Assembly: GCA_021813765.1 (NCBI GenBank)
Contig: JAKAJM010000007.1
Location: 1 to 57,108, forward strand
From: Nitrospirota bacterium
GTDB taxonomy: Bacteria > Nitrospirota > Thermodesulfovibrionia > Thermodesulfovibrionales > JdFR-88
Reading direction: 5' to 3'
Length of the DNA stretch: 57,108 bases
Shown: in pieces, positions 34,723-43,302 of the stretch
Numbering within the stretch: the first letter of the stretch is position 1
Layout: each line of letters opens with the position of its first letter
Program-made: the position numbers and the translations under genes
Notes under the pieces: generated by a model
Told to the model about the DNA's origin: nothing
What the model saw: the letters and a program-made list of their open reading frames with translations, nothing else
Database searches by the model: none

Positions 34723-35757
34723 ATGGCGGAAAACGACCAGCGAACAGAAAAAGCGACCCCGCGAAGACGGCAGCAGGCCAGGGAAAAAGGCCAAATTGCC
34801 CGCAGCCGCGAGCTTGGCCCGATGGCGGCCACAGCAGGCATCATCGCGATCTTCTATTTCGCAGGACCCTTGGTGATAAGCAGGATCTCCACGATGACGG
34901 GAAATTTCCTTTCCCTCAGCTACGGGGCTGACCCCGTTGCCGTGACGAAAAAGGCCGCCATCGGCATGTTCTCCATCCTTATCCCGTTCCTGGGACTGTC
35001 TTTCGTGCTGGCCCTCGGGGCCGGTGCCGCGCAGGGCGGCCTGGTTATCAAACCCTTGAGTTTCGATGTGGAGAAACTCAACCCCGTTGCCGGGTTTTCG
35101 AGGTTTTTTTCATTGAACGGGTTGATAGAGCTTGGCAAGAGTGTTTTCAAGTTCACGCTCGGGGGCTTTGTCCTGTATGCGGCCATAGAGAGGGCCTTCC
35201 GCATCCTGCCCGCCACCCAGGCAATGGGGATGGGCGGAGTGGAGAAGACCGGCTTTTCCTTCATATCAAAGGCGGTGCTGGACGCCTTCGGCATTTTTGT
35301 GGTCATAGCGTTCGGCGATTATGTTGTCGAGAAGTTCAGGTTCGAGCGCTCCATCCGCATGAGCAAGGAGGAGTTGAAGCAGGAATACAGGGAGAGCGAG
35401 GGCGACCCGGTAATAAAATCCAGGATAAAGAGCCTGCGGAGAGAGGCCGCAAGGAAGAGGATGATGCAGGAGGTGCCAAAGGCCACCGTCGTCATCACTA
35501 ACCCCACGCACCTCGCGGTGGCCCTCCTTTACGACAAGAAATCCACCCCTGCTCCGAAGATCATCGCCAAGGGGGCCGGGCATGTGGCCGCCAGGATCAA
35601 GGAGATAGCCGCGGAGCATGGGGTGCCCATTGTGGAGGACAAGCCTGTAGCCAGGGCGCTTTTCAAGCAGGAGCTGAACTCCTATATCCCGGAGGAGCTC
35701 TACAAGGCCGTGGCAAAGATAATCGCCTACGTCTTTAAGCTCAAGAGGAAGGTCTGA
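34723..35757 (+). CDS. flhB: Flagellar export switch protein FlhB
   Basis: A 344-aa membrane protein that switches export specificity from rod/hook to filament. The N-terminal signature ERTEKATPRR-like (QRTEKATPRRRQQAREKGQI) is followed by four membrane helices and a cytoplasmic domain with the self-cleaving NPTH motif (VVITNPTHLAVAL). The normal partner FliK is present in the window. Confidence 0.96.
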   Translation: MAENDQRTEKATPRRRQQAREKGQIARSRELGPMAATAGIIAIFYFAGPLVISRISTMTGNFLSLSYGADPVAVTKKAAIGMFSILIPFLGLSFVLALGAGAAQGGLVIKPLSFDVEKLNPVAGFSRFFSLNGLIELGKSVFKFTLGGFVLYAAIERAFRILPATQAMGMGGVEKTGFSFISKAVLDAFGIFVVIAFGDYVVEKFRFERSIRMSKEELKQEYRESEGDPVIKSRIKSLRREAARKRMMQEVPKATVVITNPTHLAVALLYDKKSTPAPKIIAKGAGHVAARIKEIAAEHGVPIVEDKPVARALFKQELNSYIPEELYKAVAKIIAYVFKLKRKV

Positions 35758-35771
35758 GGGGAAATAAAAAA

Positions 35772-37811
35772 ATGAATAAATTTCTTTCGCTTATCCAGAA
35801 GAGGTCGGACCTGCTGATAGCCACGGGCGTGATGGGCATTCTCGCCGTCATGGTATTGCCGGTGCCTCCTTTTCTGCTGGACATCTTTCTGTCCCTTTCT
35901 ATCTGTCTTGCGATCATAATACTTGTCACGGGCATATATGTAAAAAAGCCGCTTGATTTTTCGGTTTTCCCTTCCGTACTGCTCCTGGTGACCCTGTACA
36001 GGCTCGCCCTGGAAGTCGCCTCAACCAGGCTCATCCTCCTTAACGGCAGCGAGGGGCCGGATGCGGCCGGCACTGTGATAAGGTCCTTCGGCAAGTTCAT
36101 AGTAGGCGGAAACAGCGCGGTGGGCTTCATCGTGTTCCTTATCCTGATAGTAATTAACTTCGTTGTCATAACGAAGGGCTCCGGCAGGGTGGCCGAGGTG
36201 GCCGCAAGGTTCACCCTGGACGCCATGCCCGGAAAGCAGATGGCCATCGACGCCGACCTGAACGCAGGGCTCATAGACGAGGACGAGGCCAGGAGAAGGC
36301 GCGCGCTCATAGCCAAGGAGGCAGATTTCTACGGGGCTATGGACGGTTCAAGCAAATTTGTCCGTGGGGACGCCATAGCGGGTCTTGTCATCACCGGGAT
36401 AAATATCATCGGCGGGCTGGTGATAGGCATATTCCAGAAGGGCATGCCCATCGCACAGGCCGCAAACACTTACACCATCCTTACGATAGGCGACGGGCTC
36501 GTGTCCCAGATACCGGCTCTGCTGGTGTCCACGGCGGCAGGCATAATCGTCACCCGGGCGGGCCAGGAGAAGGACCTTTCAAAGGAGATAACCAGCCAGC
36601 TCATATTGAATCCCAAGGCGCTGGGGAGCGCAGCGGGCATCATGGTATTCCTGGGGCTGATACCGGGGCTGCCCCATATTCCTTTCTTCCTCATGTCGGC
36701 ATCTTCCGGAGCCCTTGCCTATGCCATAAACAAGACGGAGGCTGAAGAGCAGAAGGCCCCGGCCCCGCAGGCCCAGGCGCCGCAGGAAAGCCCGCTTGAA
36801 AAGTTCCTGGAGATAGAGCCCCTCACGCTGGAGATCGGCTACGGCATCATCCCGCTTGTGGAGTCCGCAGGTTCGGAGCTTCTTGGGAAGATAAAGGCAT
36901 TAAGAAGGCAATTGGCGTCGGAGCTTGGCTTCATAGCGCCTTCGATCCACATAAAGGACAACCTGCAGCTGAGGCCGCACGAGTACAGTTTCCTGATCAG
37001 GGGCGTTGAGGTCGGAAAAGGCGAGGTCATGCCTGGCTACTTCCTTGCAGTGACCAGCGCGGAGGCCTCGAAAATAGACGGGATTCCCGCGAAGGAGCCC
37101 GCCTTTGGGCTGCCTGCCCTCTGGATAAAGGAAGCCGAAAGGGAGAACGCGCGCATGAGCGGCTACACCGTGGTGGACCCGGCCACTGTCATAGCCACAC
37201 ACCTTACGGAGCTCATAAGGAGCCATGCATGGGAGCTGCTCACAAGGAGTGAGGTCCAGGGACTCCTGAACGCGCTGTCCAAGAACAACCCGAAAATAGT
37301 GGACGAGCTCCTGCCTGCGCACTTGTCGCTGGGCGGAGTGCAGCGGGTGCTCCAGAACCTGCTTAAGGAGCGGGTGCCCATAAACGACATGCTCACCATA
37401 GTGGAGACGCTCCTGGATTACGCGCCCACCACGAAAGACACAGAGATGCTGTCTGAGTACGTAAGGCAGTCCCTGGCCCGGTTTATAAGCAGGCAGTACC
37501 AGTCCGAGACCGGAGACATAAAGGTCATGGCCCTCGACCCCCGTTTCGAAAAGGCCATCGCGCAGTCCGCCGAGGCCGGGGGGATCGTGAACCCGGAGAC
37601 CGTGCACAGGCTCATTAAGGCTGTCGAGTCCGCGGTGAAGGAAGGCAAATTCCGCGGCATGCAGCCCGTAATACTCTGCTCTTCCCACGTAAGAAAAATG
37701 GTAAGGAGGATAATGGAAAAGTTCGTTCCGTCCCTAGTAGTGCTTTCAAATGCGGAGATATCGCCTTCCGTGAAAATCCATACAACCGGGGTCTTGAAAT
37801 ATGAAGATTAG
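35772..37811 (+). CDS. flhA: Flagellar export protein FlhA
   Basis: A 679-aa export gate protein with about eight N-terminal membrane helices, the FHIPEP-type cytoplasmic loop (VAARFTLDAMPGKQMAIDADLNAG region) and a large cytoplasmic docking domain. Length and order are normal. It ends by overlapping flhF by 11 bases. GGGG of the flhB stop region may serve as ribosome site. Confidence 0.96.
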   Translation: MNKFLSLIQKRSDLLIATGVMGILAVMVLPVPPFLLDIFLSLSICLAIIILVTGIYVKKPLDFSVFPSVLLLVTLYRLALEVASTRLILLNGSEGPDAAGTVIRSFGKFIVGGNSAVGFIVFLILIVINFVVITKGSGRVAEVAARFTLDAMPGKQMAIDADLNAGLIDEDEARRRRALIAKEADFYGAMDGSSKFVRGDAIAGLVITGINIIGGLVIGIFQKGMPIAQAANTYTILTIGDGLVSQIPALLVSTAAGIIVTRAGQEKDLSKEITSQLILNPKALGSAAGIMVFLGLIPGLPHIPFFLMSASSGALAYAINKTEAEEQKAPAPQAQAPQESPLEKFLEIEPLTLEIGYGIIPLVESAGSELLGKIKALRRQLASELGFIAPSIHIKDNLQLRPHEYSFLIRGVEVGKGEVMPGYFLAVTSAEASKIDGIPAKEPAFGLPALWIKEAERENARMSGYTVVDPATVIATHLTELIRSHAWELLTRSEVQGLLNALSKNNPKIVDELLPAHLSLGGVQRVLQNLLKERVPINDMLTIVETLLDYAPTTKDTEMLSEYVRQSLARFISRQYQSETGDIKVMALDPRFEKAIAQSAEAGGIVNPETVHRLIKAVESAVKEGKFRGMQPVILCSSHVRKMVRRIMEKFVPSLVVLSNAEISPSVKIHTTGVLKYED

Positions 37812-38895
37812 AAAATTCAAAGCAAAGAATTTTGCCGAGGCGCTGGAGCTCGTGCGGAAGGAGCTGAGCGAAGATGCCGTCATACTTTCTTCGGAGGAAA
37901 AAAGCGGGGCGAGGCCGTTTGTCGAGGTCACCGCTGCGGTGGACTACGACATGGACAGGGTGCCCGTGGCCCATTTCGCGGCTCCGGACGGGGCTTCTCC
38001 TGCGTCCGCCGGCGCGGTGGCGGGGCTCCAGCGTTTCAGGGATGAGATAACCGGGCAGTTCAAGACGGAAATAAACGAGCTTAAGGCCGTCATACATGAG
38101 ATGAAGGCCGGGGCGGCCTTTTTGGGCGCGTCCATGGACCGCGGCAAAAAATCGCTCCTCAATTTTCTCAGGGAAAGGAAGATAAGGGACGAGTTTGCAA
38201 TAAGGCTCTGTGAAAAGGCGAAGGACGCAAAGGACCTGCAGAGGCTGATAACGGCAGACCTTAAGACGAAACGTGAACGGGACGGAAAAAAGGCGGTCAT
38301 GCTGATAGGGCCTACCGGCGTGGGGAAGACCACCACCATGGCAAAGCTGTGCGCCCGGGCCATAAAGGATGGCAAAAAGGCCGCCATAATAAACCTGGAT
38401 ACCTACAGGATAGGCGCGGGCGAGCAGGCCAGAATATATGCCCGGATAATGGGCATACCCCTTGCAACCGCTTCCACCCCTGAGGAGCTGAAAGTGAAGG
38501 CCGCGGATTTCGGAAAGACCAGGGACGTCATATTCATAGACACGACCGGCAGGAACCCCAGGGACGATTCGTATATCGAGTATATAGGCAGCATGTGCTC
38601 TGCGGTGCCCGCAGACCTCGCGCCCATGGAACTGCACCTGCTCATGAGCGCATCAAGCGATGACGAGTTCATGACAGAGGCATACTCCAGCTACAGGAGG
38701 CTGCCGCTCGACTACATCTCATTCACGAAGGTGGATGAGGCGGTCAGCTTTGGCTCCATATATAACCTGCAGATGGTCTACGGAAAGCCTGTGGCGTATC
38801 TCGCAACGGGCCAGAGAGTGCCCGATGACATAGAGTTTCTGAACGAGACCATGCTTGGAAACCTGATACTGGCGAAAGGATGCTATAAATGCTGA
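37801..38895 (+). CDS. flhF: Flagellar biosynthesis GTPase FlhF
   Basis: A 364-aa SRP-type GTPase that sets flagellar position and number. An N-terminal basic B-domain with the family start MKIRKFKAKNFAEALELV is followed by the G domain with P-loop GPTGVGKTTT, DTTGRNP and TKVDEA motifs. With FlhG next door this suggests polar or otherwise counted flagella. It overlaps both neighbours. Confidence 0.95.
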   Translation: MKIRKFKAKNFAEALELVRKELSEDAVILSSEEKSGARPFVEVTAAVDYDMDRVPVAHFAAPDGASPASAGAVAGLQRFRDEITGQFKTEINELKAVIHEMKAGAAFLGASMDRGKKSLLNFLRERKIRDEFAIRLCEKAKDAKDLQRLITADLKTKRERDGKKAVMLIGPTGVGKTTTMAKLCARAIKDGKKAAIINLDTYRIGAGEQARIYARIMGIPLATASTPEELKVKAADFGKTRDVIFIDTTGRNPRDDSYIEYIGSMCSAVPADLAPMELHLLMSASSDDEFMTEAYSSYRRLPLDYISFTKVDEAVSFGSIYNLQMVYGKPVAYLATGQRVPDDIEFLNETMLGNLILAKGCYKC

Positions 38896-39725
38896 ACAAG
38901 GACGGGAAGTCAAAGGTGAAGACGCTGGCCGTTGCGAGCGGCAAGGGCGGTGTCGGGAAGACCAATGTGGTGGTCAACATGGCTGTGGCCGCAAGCAAAA
39001 TGGGAAAGAAAGTGATAATACTTGATGCGGACCTGGGGCTGAGCAACGTTGATGTGCTGATGCAGCTTTCGCCCAGGTACAATATCCAGCACGTGCTTTC
39101 CGGCGAGAAATCGCTTGCGGACATCATGGCGGACGGCCCGCACGGGATAAAGATACTGCCGGCCAGCTCCGGCGTCCAGGAGCTGACCTCCCTTGACGAG
39201 TTCCAGAGGCTCAAGATAATGGAGGAGTTCGACGCCTACACGGGCAATTTCGACCTCCTCATCATAGACACCGCGGCGGGCATTTCGGAAAACGTGGCTT
39301 TTTTCTGCGTGGCGGCCCAGGAGACGGTGATCGTCACCTCCCCGGAGCCAACCGCCATGACGGACGCCTATGCGCTCATAAAGGTCCTTTTCACGCGCTA
39401 CCAGGAGCGCGAGTTCAGCATAGTGGTGAATTCCGTCAAAAGCCCGGAGGAGGCCTTCGAGGTGTTCAAGAGGCTGGTGATGGTTACCGGGAAATTCCTT
39501 AATGTTTCGCTTAACTACCTTGGCTATATCCCGTTTGACGGCTCCATCAGAAAGGCCGTGAGGGCGCAAAGGCCGTTCGTAGACATGTTCCCGTCCAGCG
39601 ACGCGGCGCTACAGGTCTGCGGCATGGCCGAAAAGATAATGGAATCCAGCGGCAAGGTGAAGGGGTCTCTTCAGTTTTTCCTTGGCAACATGATATCCGG
39701 AACGGGGCCGGCGAGGTGCAAATGA
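38889..39725 (+). CDS. flhG: Flagellar number regulator FlhG (FleN), MinD-like ATPase
   Basis: A 278-aa MinD/ParA-type ATPase with the deviant Walker A GKGGVGKTN, DADLGLSN and DTAAGIS motifs. In Pseudomonas the homologue FleN restrains FleQ, so with the FleQ-like activator of this window it could form the same number-limiting loop. It overlaps flhF (ATG before the TGA) and fliA. Confidence 0.94.
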   Translation: MLNKDGKSKVKTLAVASGKGGVGKTNVVVNMAVAASKMGKKVIILDADLGLSNVDVLMQLSPRYNIQHVLSGEKSLADIMADGPHGIKILPASSGVQELTSLDEFQRLKIMEEFDAYTGNFDLLIIDTAAGISENVAFFCVAAQETVIVTSPEPTAMTDAYALIKVLFTRYQEREFSIVVNSVKSPEEAFEVFKRLVMVTGKFLNVSLNYLGYIPFDGSIRKAVRAQRPFVDMFPSSDAALQVCGMAEKIMESSGKVKGSLQFFLGNMISGTGPARCK

Positions 39726-40435
39726 CCGGCTATGCCTTGATGAACGAAGAGGAAAAGGAGGCGCTCATACGGGAGTTCCTCCCGTTCATCAAGTACACTG
39801 CATACAGGCTGGCCTGGAGGCTGCCTGCGCACCTCACCGCGGAGGACCTGGTCAGTGTGGGCACAATGGGGCTTCTGGACGCGGTGAGGCGCTACGACCA
39901 GGAGAAGGCCAGGCTCAAGACCTTCGTGGAGTTCCGCATCAAAGGGGCCATGCTTGACGAGATCAGGGCCAACGATATGGTCCCGAAATCCATGAAAAAG
40001 AAGATAGACTCCATAAAAAAAGCCCATTCAAAGCTGGAAAAGGAGCTTTGCCGTCTGCCTTCGGAGGAAGAGATAGCCAGGGAGCTGGACATTTCCGTGG
40101 AGGAATACCACCAGATATTGCAGGATGCTAACAACTGCGTCGTGCTCAGGTTCGAGGACTTCAAGGGCAGCCACGAAGATGGGGACCTGGACATAAACGA
40201 TTGCCTGAGTGACAGGGAGGCGAAAAATCCGCTTGAGCTCCTTGAGGACACCAAGCTCAAGGAGGCGCTTGCCGGGGCCATCGAGCGGCTCCCGGAGAAG
40301 GAAAAAAGGATACTTTCCCTTTATTACTGGGACGAGCTGACCATGAAGGAGATAGCCGGCGTGCTGGCCCTGACCGAAGGAAGGGTCTCGCAGCTCCACA
40401 AACAGGCGCTCCTGAGACTCAAGTCACTGTTTTAA
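39722..40435 (+). CDS. fliA: RNA polymerase sigma factor FliA (sigma-28)
   Basis: A 237-aa sigma factor of the FliA/WhiG class that transcribes late flagellar and chemotaxis genes. Region 2 (EDLVSVGTMGLLDAVRRYD, FRIKGAMLDEIR) and region 4 (LYYWDELTMKEIAGVLALTEGRVSQLHKQAL) are complete. ATG 39722 overlaps the flhG stop; GTG 39716 is an alternative. Sigma-28-like promoters at 40440 and 54952 are likely targets, and its anti-sigma factor FlgM is encoded at 55027. Confidence 0.94.
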   Translation: MTGYALMNEEEKEALIREFLPFIKYTAYRLAWRLPAHLTAEDLVSVGTMGLLDAVRRYDQEKARLKTFVEFRIKGAMLDEIRANDMVPKSMKKKIDSIKKAHSKLEKELCRLPSEEEIARELDISVEEYHQILQDANNCVVLRFEDFKGSHEDGDLDINDCLSDREAKNPLELLEDTKLKEALAGAIERLPEKEKRILSLYYWDELTMKEIAGVLALTEGRVSQLHKQALLRLKSLF

Positions 40436-40439
40436 AGGG

Positions 40440-40467
40440 TAAAGAAATGTGCCGGGAATGACGATAT
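40440..40467 (+). promoter_or_regulatory. Sigma-28-like promoter of the chemotaxis operon
   Basis: TAAA (40440-40443), 16 bases, then GACGATAT (40460-40467), close to TAAA-N15-GCCGATAA. It starts right after fliA and precedes the HEAT-repeat gene. The spacing is one base longer than the E. coli rule, but the flgM candidate has the same spacing. Confidence 0.55.
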
Positions 40468-40497
40468 ATATACTTACAACAGGAGAAAATTGAACAG

Positions 40498-41694
40498 ATG
40501 ACTTTGACGGGCCAGAAGATAAGAGACCTCATACGGGAGCTGGGGTCCGATGACGCTTCCGTCAGGCGCTGCGCCGCCGAGGAGCTTTCAGGCGCGGATG
40601 AGCGGGCGTTATTGCCGCTTATCAAGGCCCTGAGGGACTCAAACCCCGGCGTGCAGGACGCCGCCATGCGCTCCCTCATAGACATTGGCGGAGAGGCAAC
40701 GGCGTATATGGTCCTGCCGCTTCTGCGTGACAACGCCGTAATGAGGAACACTGCGGTCATAATCCTGCAGGAGATAGGGGCGGCGGCGGTCCCAATGATC
40801 GGCCCTCTTTTAAACGACAAGGACGAAGACATACGCAAGTTTGCCATAGACATGATATGCGAGATAGGCGCCTGCGACCGGCCCGAGGACCTTATGGCCA
40901 TACTCAGGGGGGACCCGAACCCGAATGTCAGGGTCTCCGCCGCGAAGGCGCTTGGCGCCCTCCGGTATCCCCAGGCGGTGCCGGTCCTCATTGATGCCCT
41001 TAGGGACACGGAGTGGGTCTGCTTCTCGGCCCTCGAGGCCCTTTCCCAGATAAAGGACAATTCATCGGTAGAGGCGGTGGCCGAACTGCTCTACAGCCCC
41101 TCGGAAGCCGTAAGGAGCGAGGCCATACATGCAGCCGCTTCCATAGGCACTGAAGATGCTTTAAAGGCGCTTGAGGAGCACCTTGAAGCGGAGGACACGC
41201 CGGAATCCGAAAAGCTGCTTACCATAAGGGGGCTCCTTTCAGCAGGGGTTGTGCCAGAGTCCAAAGAGGCGGCGGACCTCATGCTCTGTCTTCTGATGGA
41301 GGATGATTGGGATGACAAAGTGCTGGCCTTCATGGGCCTTTCAGCCATAAAGGATGAGCGGGCGCTTTTCCACATTATAGATGCCGCCGGGTCCATCAGC
41401 CCTTCCATGCCTGATTCCGAGCACAGATTCCATGAGATAAAGAGCGCGCTGATGGGGTTCGGGTGCAATGAAGCCCTCCTGGCGCTCGTAAACGACGGAC
41501 GCCTGAAGTTCAAGGGTCTTTCTTTTCTCATAGACCTGCTTGGCGAGATGAGGTGCGCGGAGGCGGTCCCGTTAATAAGCCCCCTGCTTGACAGCAAGGT
41601 CCTCGACATTAAAAAAGCCTGCGCAAGGGCCCTCAGGCAGATAGAAGGCATTGCCGCCGGTCTTTCCGGGGAAGACGGGGAAAGCGTTTGTTGA
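40498..41694 (+). CDS. HEAT-repeat protein in the chemotaxis operon
   Basis: A 398-aa cytoplasmic protein built from alpha-helical HEAT/PBS-lyase-type repeats of about 30 residues, with recurrent units such as VRVSAAKALGALRYPQAVPVLIDAL. No signal peptide, membrane helix or catalytic motif is seen. It is the first gene after the sigma-28-like promoter and overlaps cheR. HEAT proteins in chemotaxis loci may act as scaffolds; the partner is unknown. Confidence 0.85.
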   Translation: MTLTGQKIRDLIRELGSDDASVRRCAAEELSGADERALLPLIKALRDSNPGVQDAAMRSLIDIGGEATAYMVLPLLRDNAVMRNTAVIILQEIGAAAVPMIGPLLNDKDEDIRKFAIDMICEIGACDRPEDLMAILRGDPNPNVRVSAAKALGALRYPQAVPVLIDALRDTEWVCFSALEALSQIKDNSSVEAVAELLYSPSEAVRSEAIHAAASIGTEDALKALEEHLEAEDTPESEKLLTIRGLLSAGVVPESKEAADLMLCLLMEDDWDDKVLAFMGLSAIKDERALFHIIDAAGSISPSMPDSEHRFHEIKSALMGFGCNEALLALVNDGRLKFKGLSFLIDLLGEMRCAEAVPLISPLLDSKVLDIKKACARALRQIEGIAAGLSGEDGESVC

Positions 41695-42515
41695 TTACCG
41701 GCATAACCCTCCGCGAGGAGAGCTTTAAACAACTCAGGGACTTCATCTACGGGCAATGCGGCATATTCATACCCGATACGAAGAAATACCTTATCGAAAA
41801 AAGGCTTTCAGGCAGGCTGCAGGCAAACGAGCTCCATGATTTTGACCAGTATATGGAGTTTCTGCGCGGCCCCCGCTGCCACGGGGAGATAACGTTCCTT
41901 ATCGACGCCATTACCACGAACGAGACGTATTTCTTCAGGGAGCCGGACCACTTCTACATTTTTTTGGAGCATATCGTGCCTGACGTCCTGCGGCGCTCGG
42001 GGATGAGAAATATCAATGTCTGGTCCAGCGCCTGCTCCACGGGGGAGGAGCCCTATACACTGGCAATGCTCGTCAAGGAGAAATGTCCGGGTTTCAAGGT
42101 CAGCATCCTCGGCTCGGACATCAGCAACGCCACGATAGAGTCTGCCAGGAGGGGAGTCTATAATTCATATTCGGTCAGGAACGCGCCAGAGCCGTATATC
42201 TCAAGATATTTCAGGCACAACTGCGGCGGCTATGAGCTTTCTCCGGCCATAAGGGAATGCGTAAGGTTCATCAACATAAACCTTGTAAGCGACAAGAAGA
42301 TCAACTTCCCCATAGGTATGGATGTCATCTTCTGCCGGAACGTGCTTATATATTTCGACCTGAAGTCCAAGAGGAAGGCCGTTTCCAACCTGTACGACAG
42401 TCTGAACCCGGGCGGGTACCTGATAATAGGAAAATCGGAGGGCCTGCACGATATTACCAGGGCTTTCAAGCCGGTGATCATTAATAATACATTAATTTAT
42501 CAAAGGACAATGTGA
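41688..42515 (+). CDS. cheR: Chemotaxis protein methyltransferase CheR
   Basis: SAM-dependent methyltransferase adding methyl groups to receptor glutamates. An N-terminal helical domain is followed by the substrate motif TTNETYFFREPDHF and the SAM-binding WSSACSTGEEPYTLAM; FCRNVLIYF is in the C-terminal half. TTG 41688 overlaps the HEAT gene stop. The length of 275 aa is normal. No receptor genes are in the window. Confidence 0.94.
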   Translation: MLITGITLREESFKQLRDFIYGQCGIFIPDTKKYLIEKRLSGRLQANELHDFDQYMEFLRGPRCHGEITFLIDAITTNETYFFREPDHFYIFLEHIVPDVLRRSGMRNINVWSSACSTGEEPYTLAMLVKEKCPGFKVSILGSDISNATIESARRGVYNSYSVRNAPEPYISRYFRHNCGGYELSPAIRECVRFININLVSDKKINFPIGMDVIFCRNVLIYFDLKSKRKAVSNLYDSLNPGGYLIIGKSEGLHDITRAFKPVIINNTLIYQRTM

Positions 42516-42516
42516 A

Positions 42517-42897
42517 ATGAAAATCCTGATCGTTGATGACTGCCGGACTACCAGGAAGCTCCTGAGTCTTTACGTCAAGGCCAAGGGATTCGAGGTGGAC
42601 ACGGCGGAAAACGGCCTTGACGCCATCGAGAAGATAGCCCAGGGCAACATAAATATGGTAATAACGGACCTGAACATGCCGTTCATGGACGGCATAGAGC
42701 TAACGCGGACCCTGAAGGCGGACGCCACCCGCTGCCAGATCCCGGTCCTTATGGTCACCACGGAAAAAGACGCCGATGAGAAGAAGAGGGCGTGCGAGGC
42801 AGGGGTAAACGGGTTCATGATGAAGCCGGTGAGCGCCGAGGATGTTGTAAAGAACATCAGGAGCCTCATGAAAAACATGTTTGAACAGGAGGTCTAA
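42517..42897 (+). CDS. Single-domain response regulator (CheY-like, first copy)
   Basis: A 126-aa stand-alone receiver with acidic residues at DD (7-8), phospho-acceptor Asp51 (MVITDLNMP), Thr in MVTTEKD and Lys in MMKPV. It begins one base after cheR and is followed directly by canonical cheY. It is less CheY-like than its neighbour and could be a phosphate sink or a separate output. Confidence 0.88.
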   Translation: MKILIVDDCRTTRKLLSLYVKAKGFEVDTAENGLDAIEKIAQGNINMVITDLNMPFMDGIELTRTLKADATRCQIPVLMVTTEKDADEKKRACEAGVNGFMMKPVSAEDVVKNIRSLMKNMFEQEV

Positions 42898-43299
42898 ATG
42901 GCTTTTGATACTAAAATGAAGGTCCTCGTCGTGGATGATTTTTCCACGATGAGGCGCATCGTCAAAAATATACTCAAGCAGCTCGGGTTTGAGAGGATGG
43001 AGGAGGCCGAGGATGGCCAGCAGGCGTACAGCAAGCTGACAGGCGAGGGCGGATTCCAGTTCGTCGTGAGCGACTGGAACATGCCGAACATGGACGGCCT
43101 GGACCTTCTAAAAAAGGTGCGTTCCAATCCGGAGCTCAAGGACCTCCCTTTCCTCATGGTGACCGCCGAGGCGGAAAAGCACAAGGTGATCGAGGCGATC
43201 AAGGCCGGCGTCAGCAATTATGTTGTCAAGCCGTTCACGGCCGAGGTCCTCAAGGAAAAACTGGACAAGATATTCGAAAAAAAGGTTTCGCAGGGGTAG
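42898..43299 (+). CDS. cheY: Chemotaxis response regulator CheY
   Basis: A 133-aa receiver with the classical CheY look: [16 protein letters not shown], phospho-acceptor Asp59 in [13 protein letters not shown], Thr/Ala in MVTAEA, and Lys in YVVKPFT. Phospho-CheY should bind FliM. It lies between the first receiver and cheA with an AGGAGGTC ribosome site. Confidence 0.94.
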   Translation: MAFDTKMKVLVVDDFSTMRRIVKNILKQLGFERMEEAEDGQQAYSKLTGEGGFQFVVSDWNMPNMDGLDLLKKVRSNPELKDLPFLMVTAEAEKHKVIEAIKAGVSNYVVKPFTAEVLKEKLDKIFEKKVSQG

Positions 43300-43302
43300 G
43301 CC

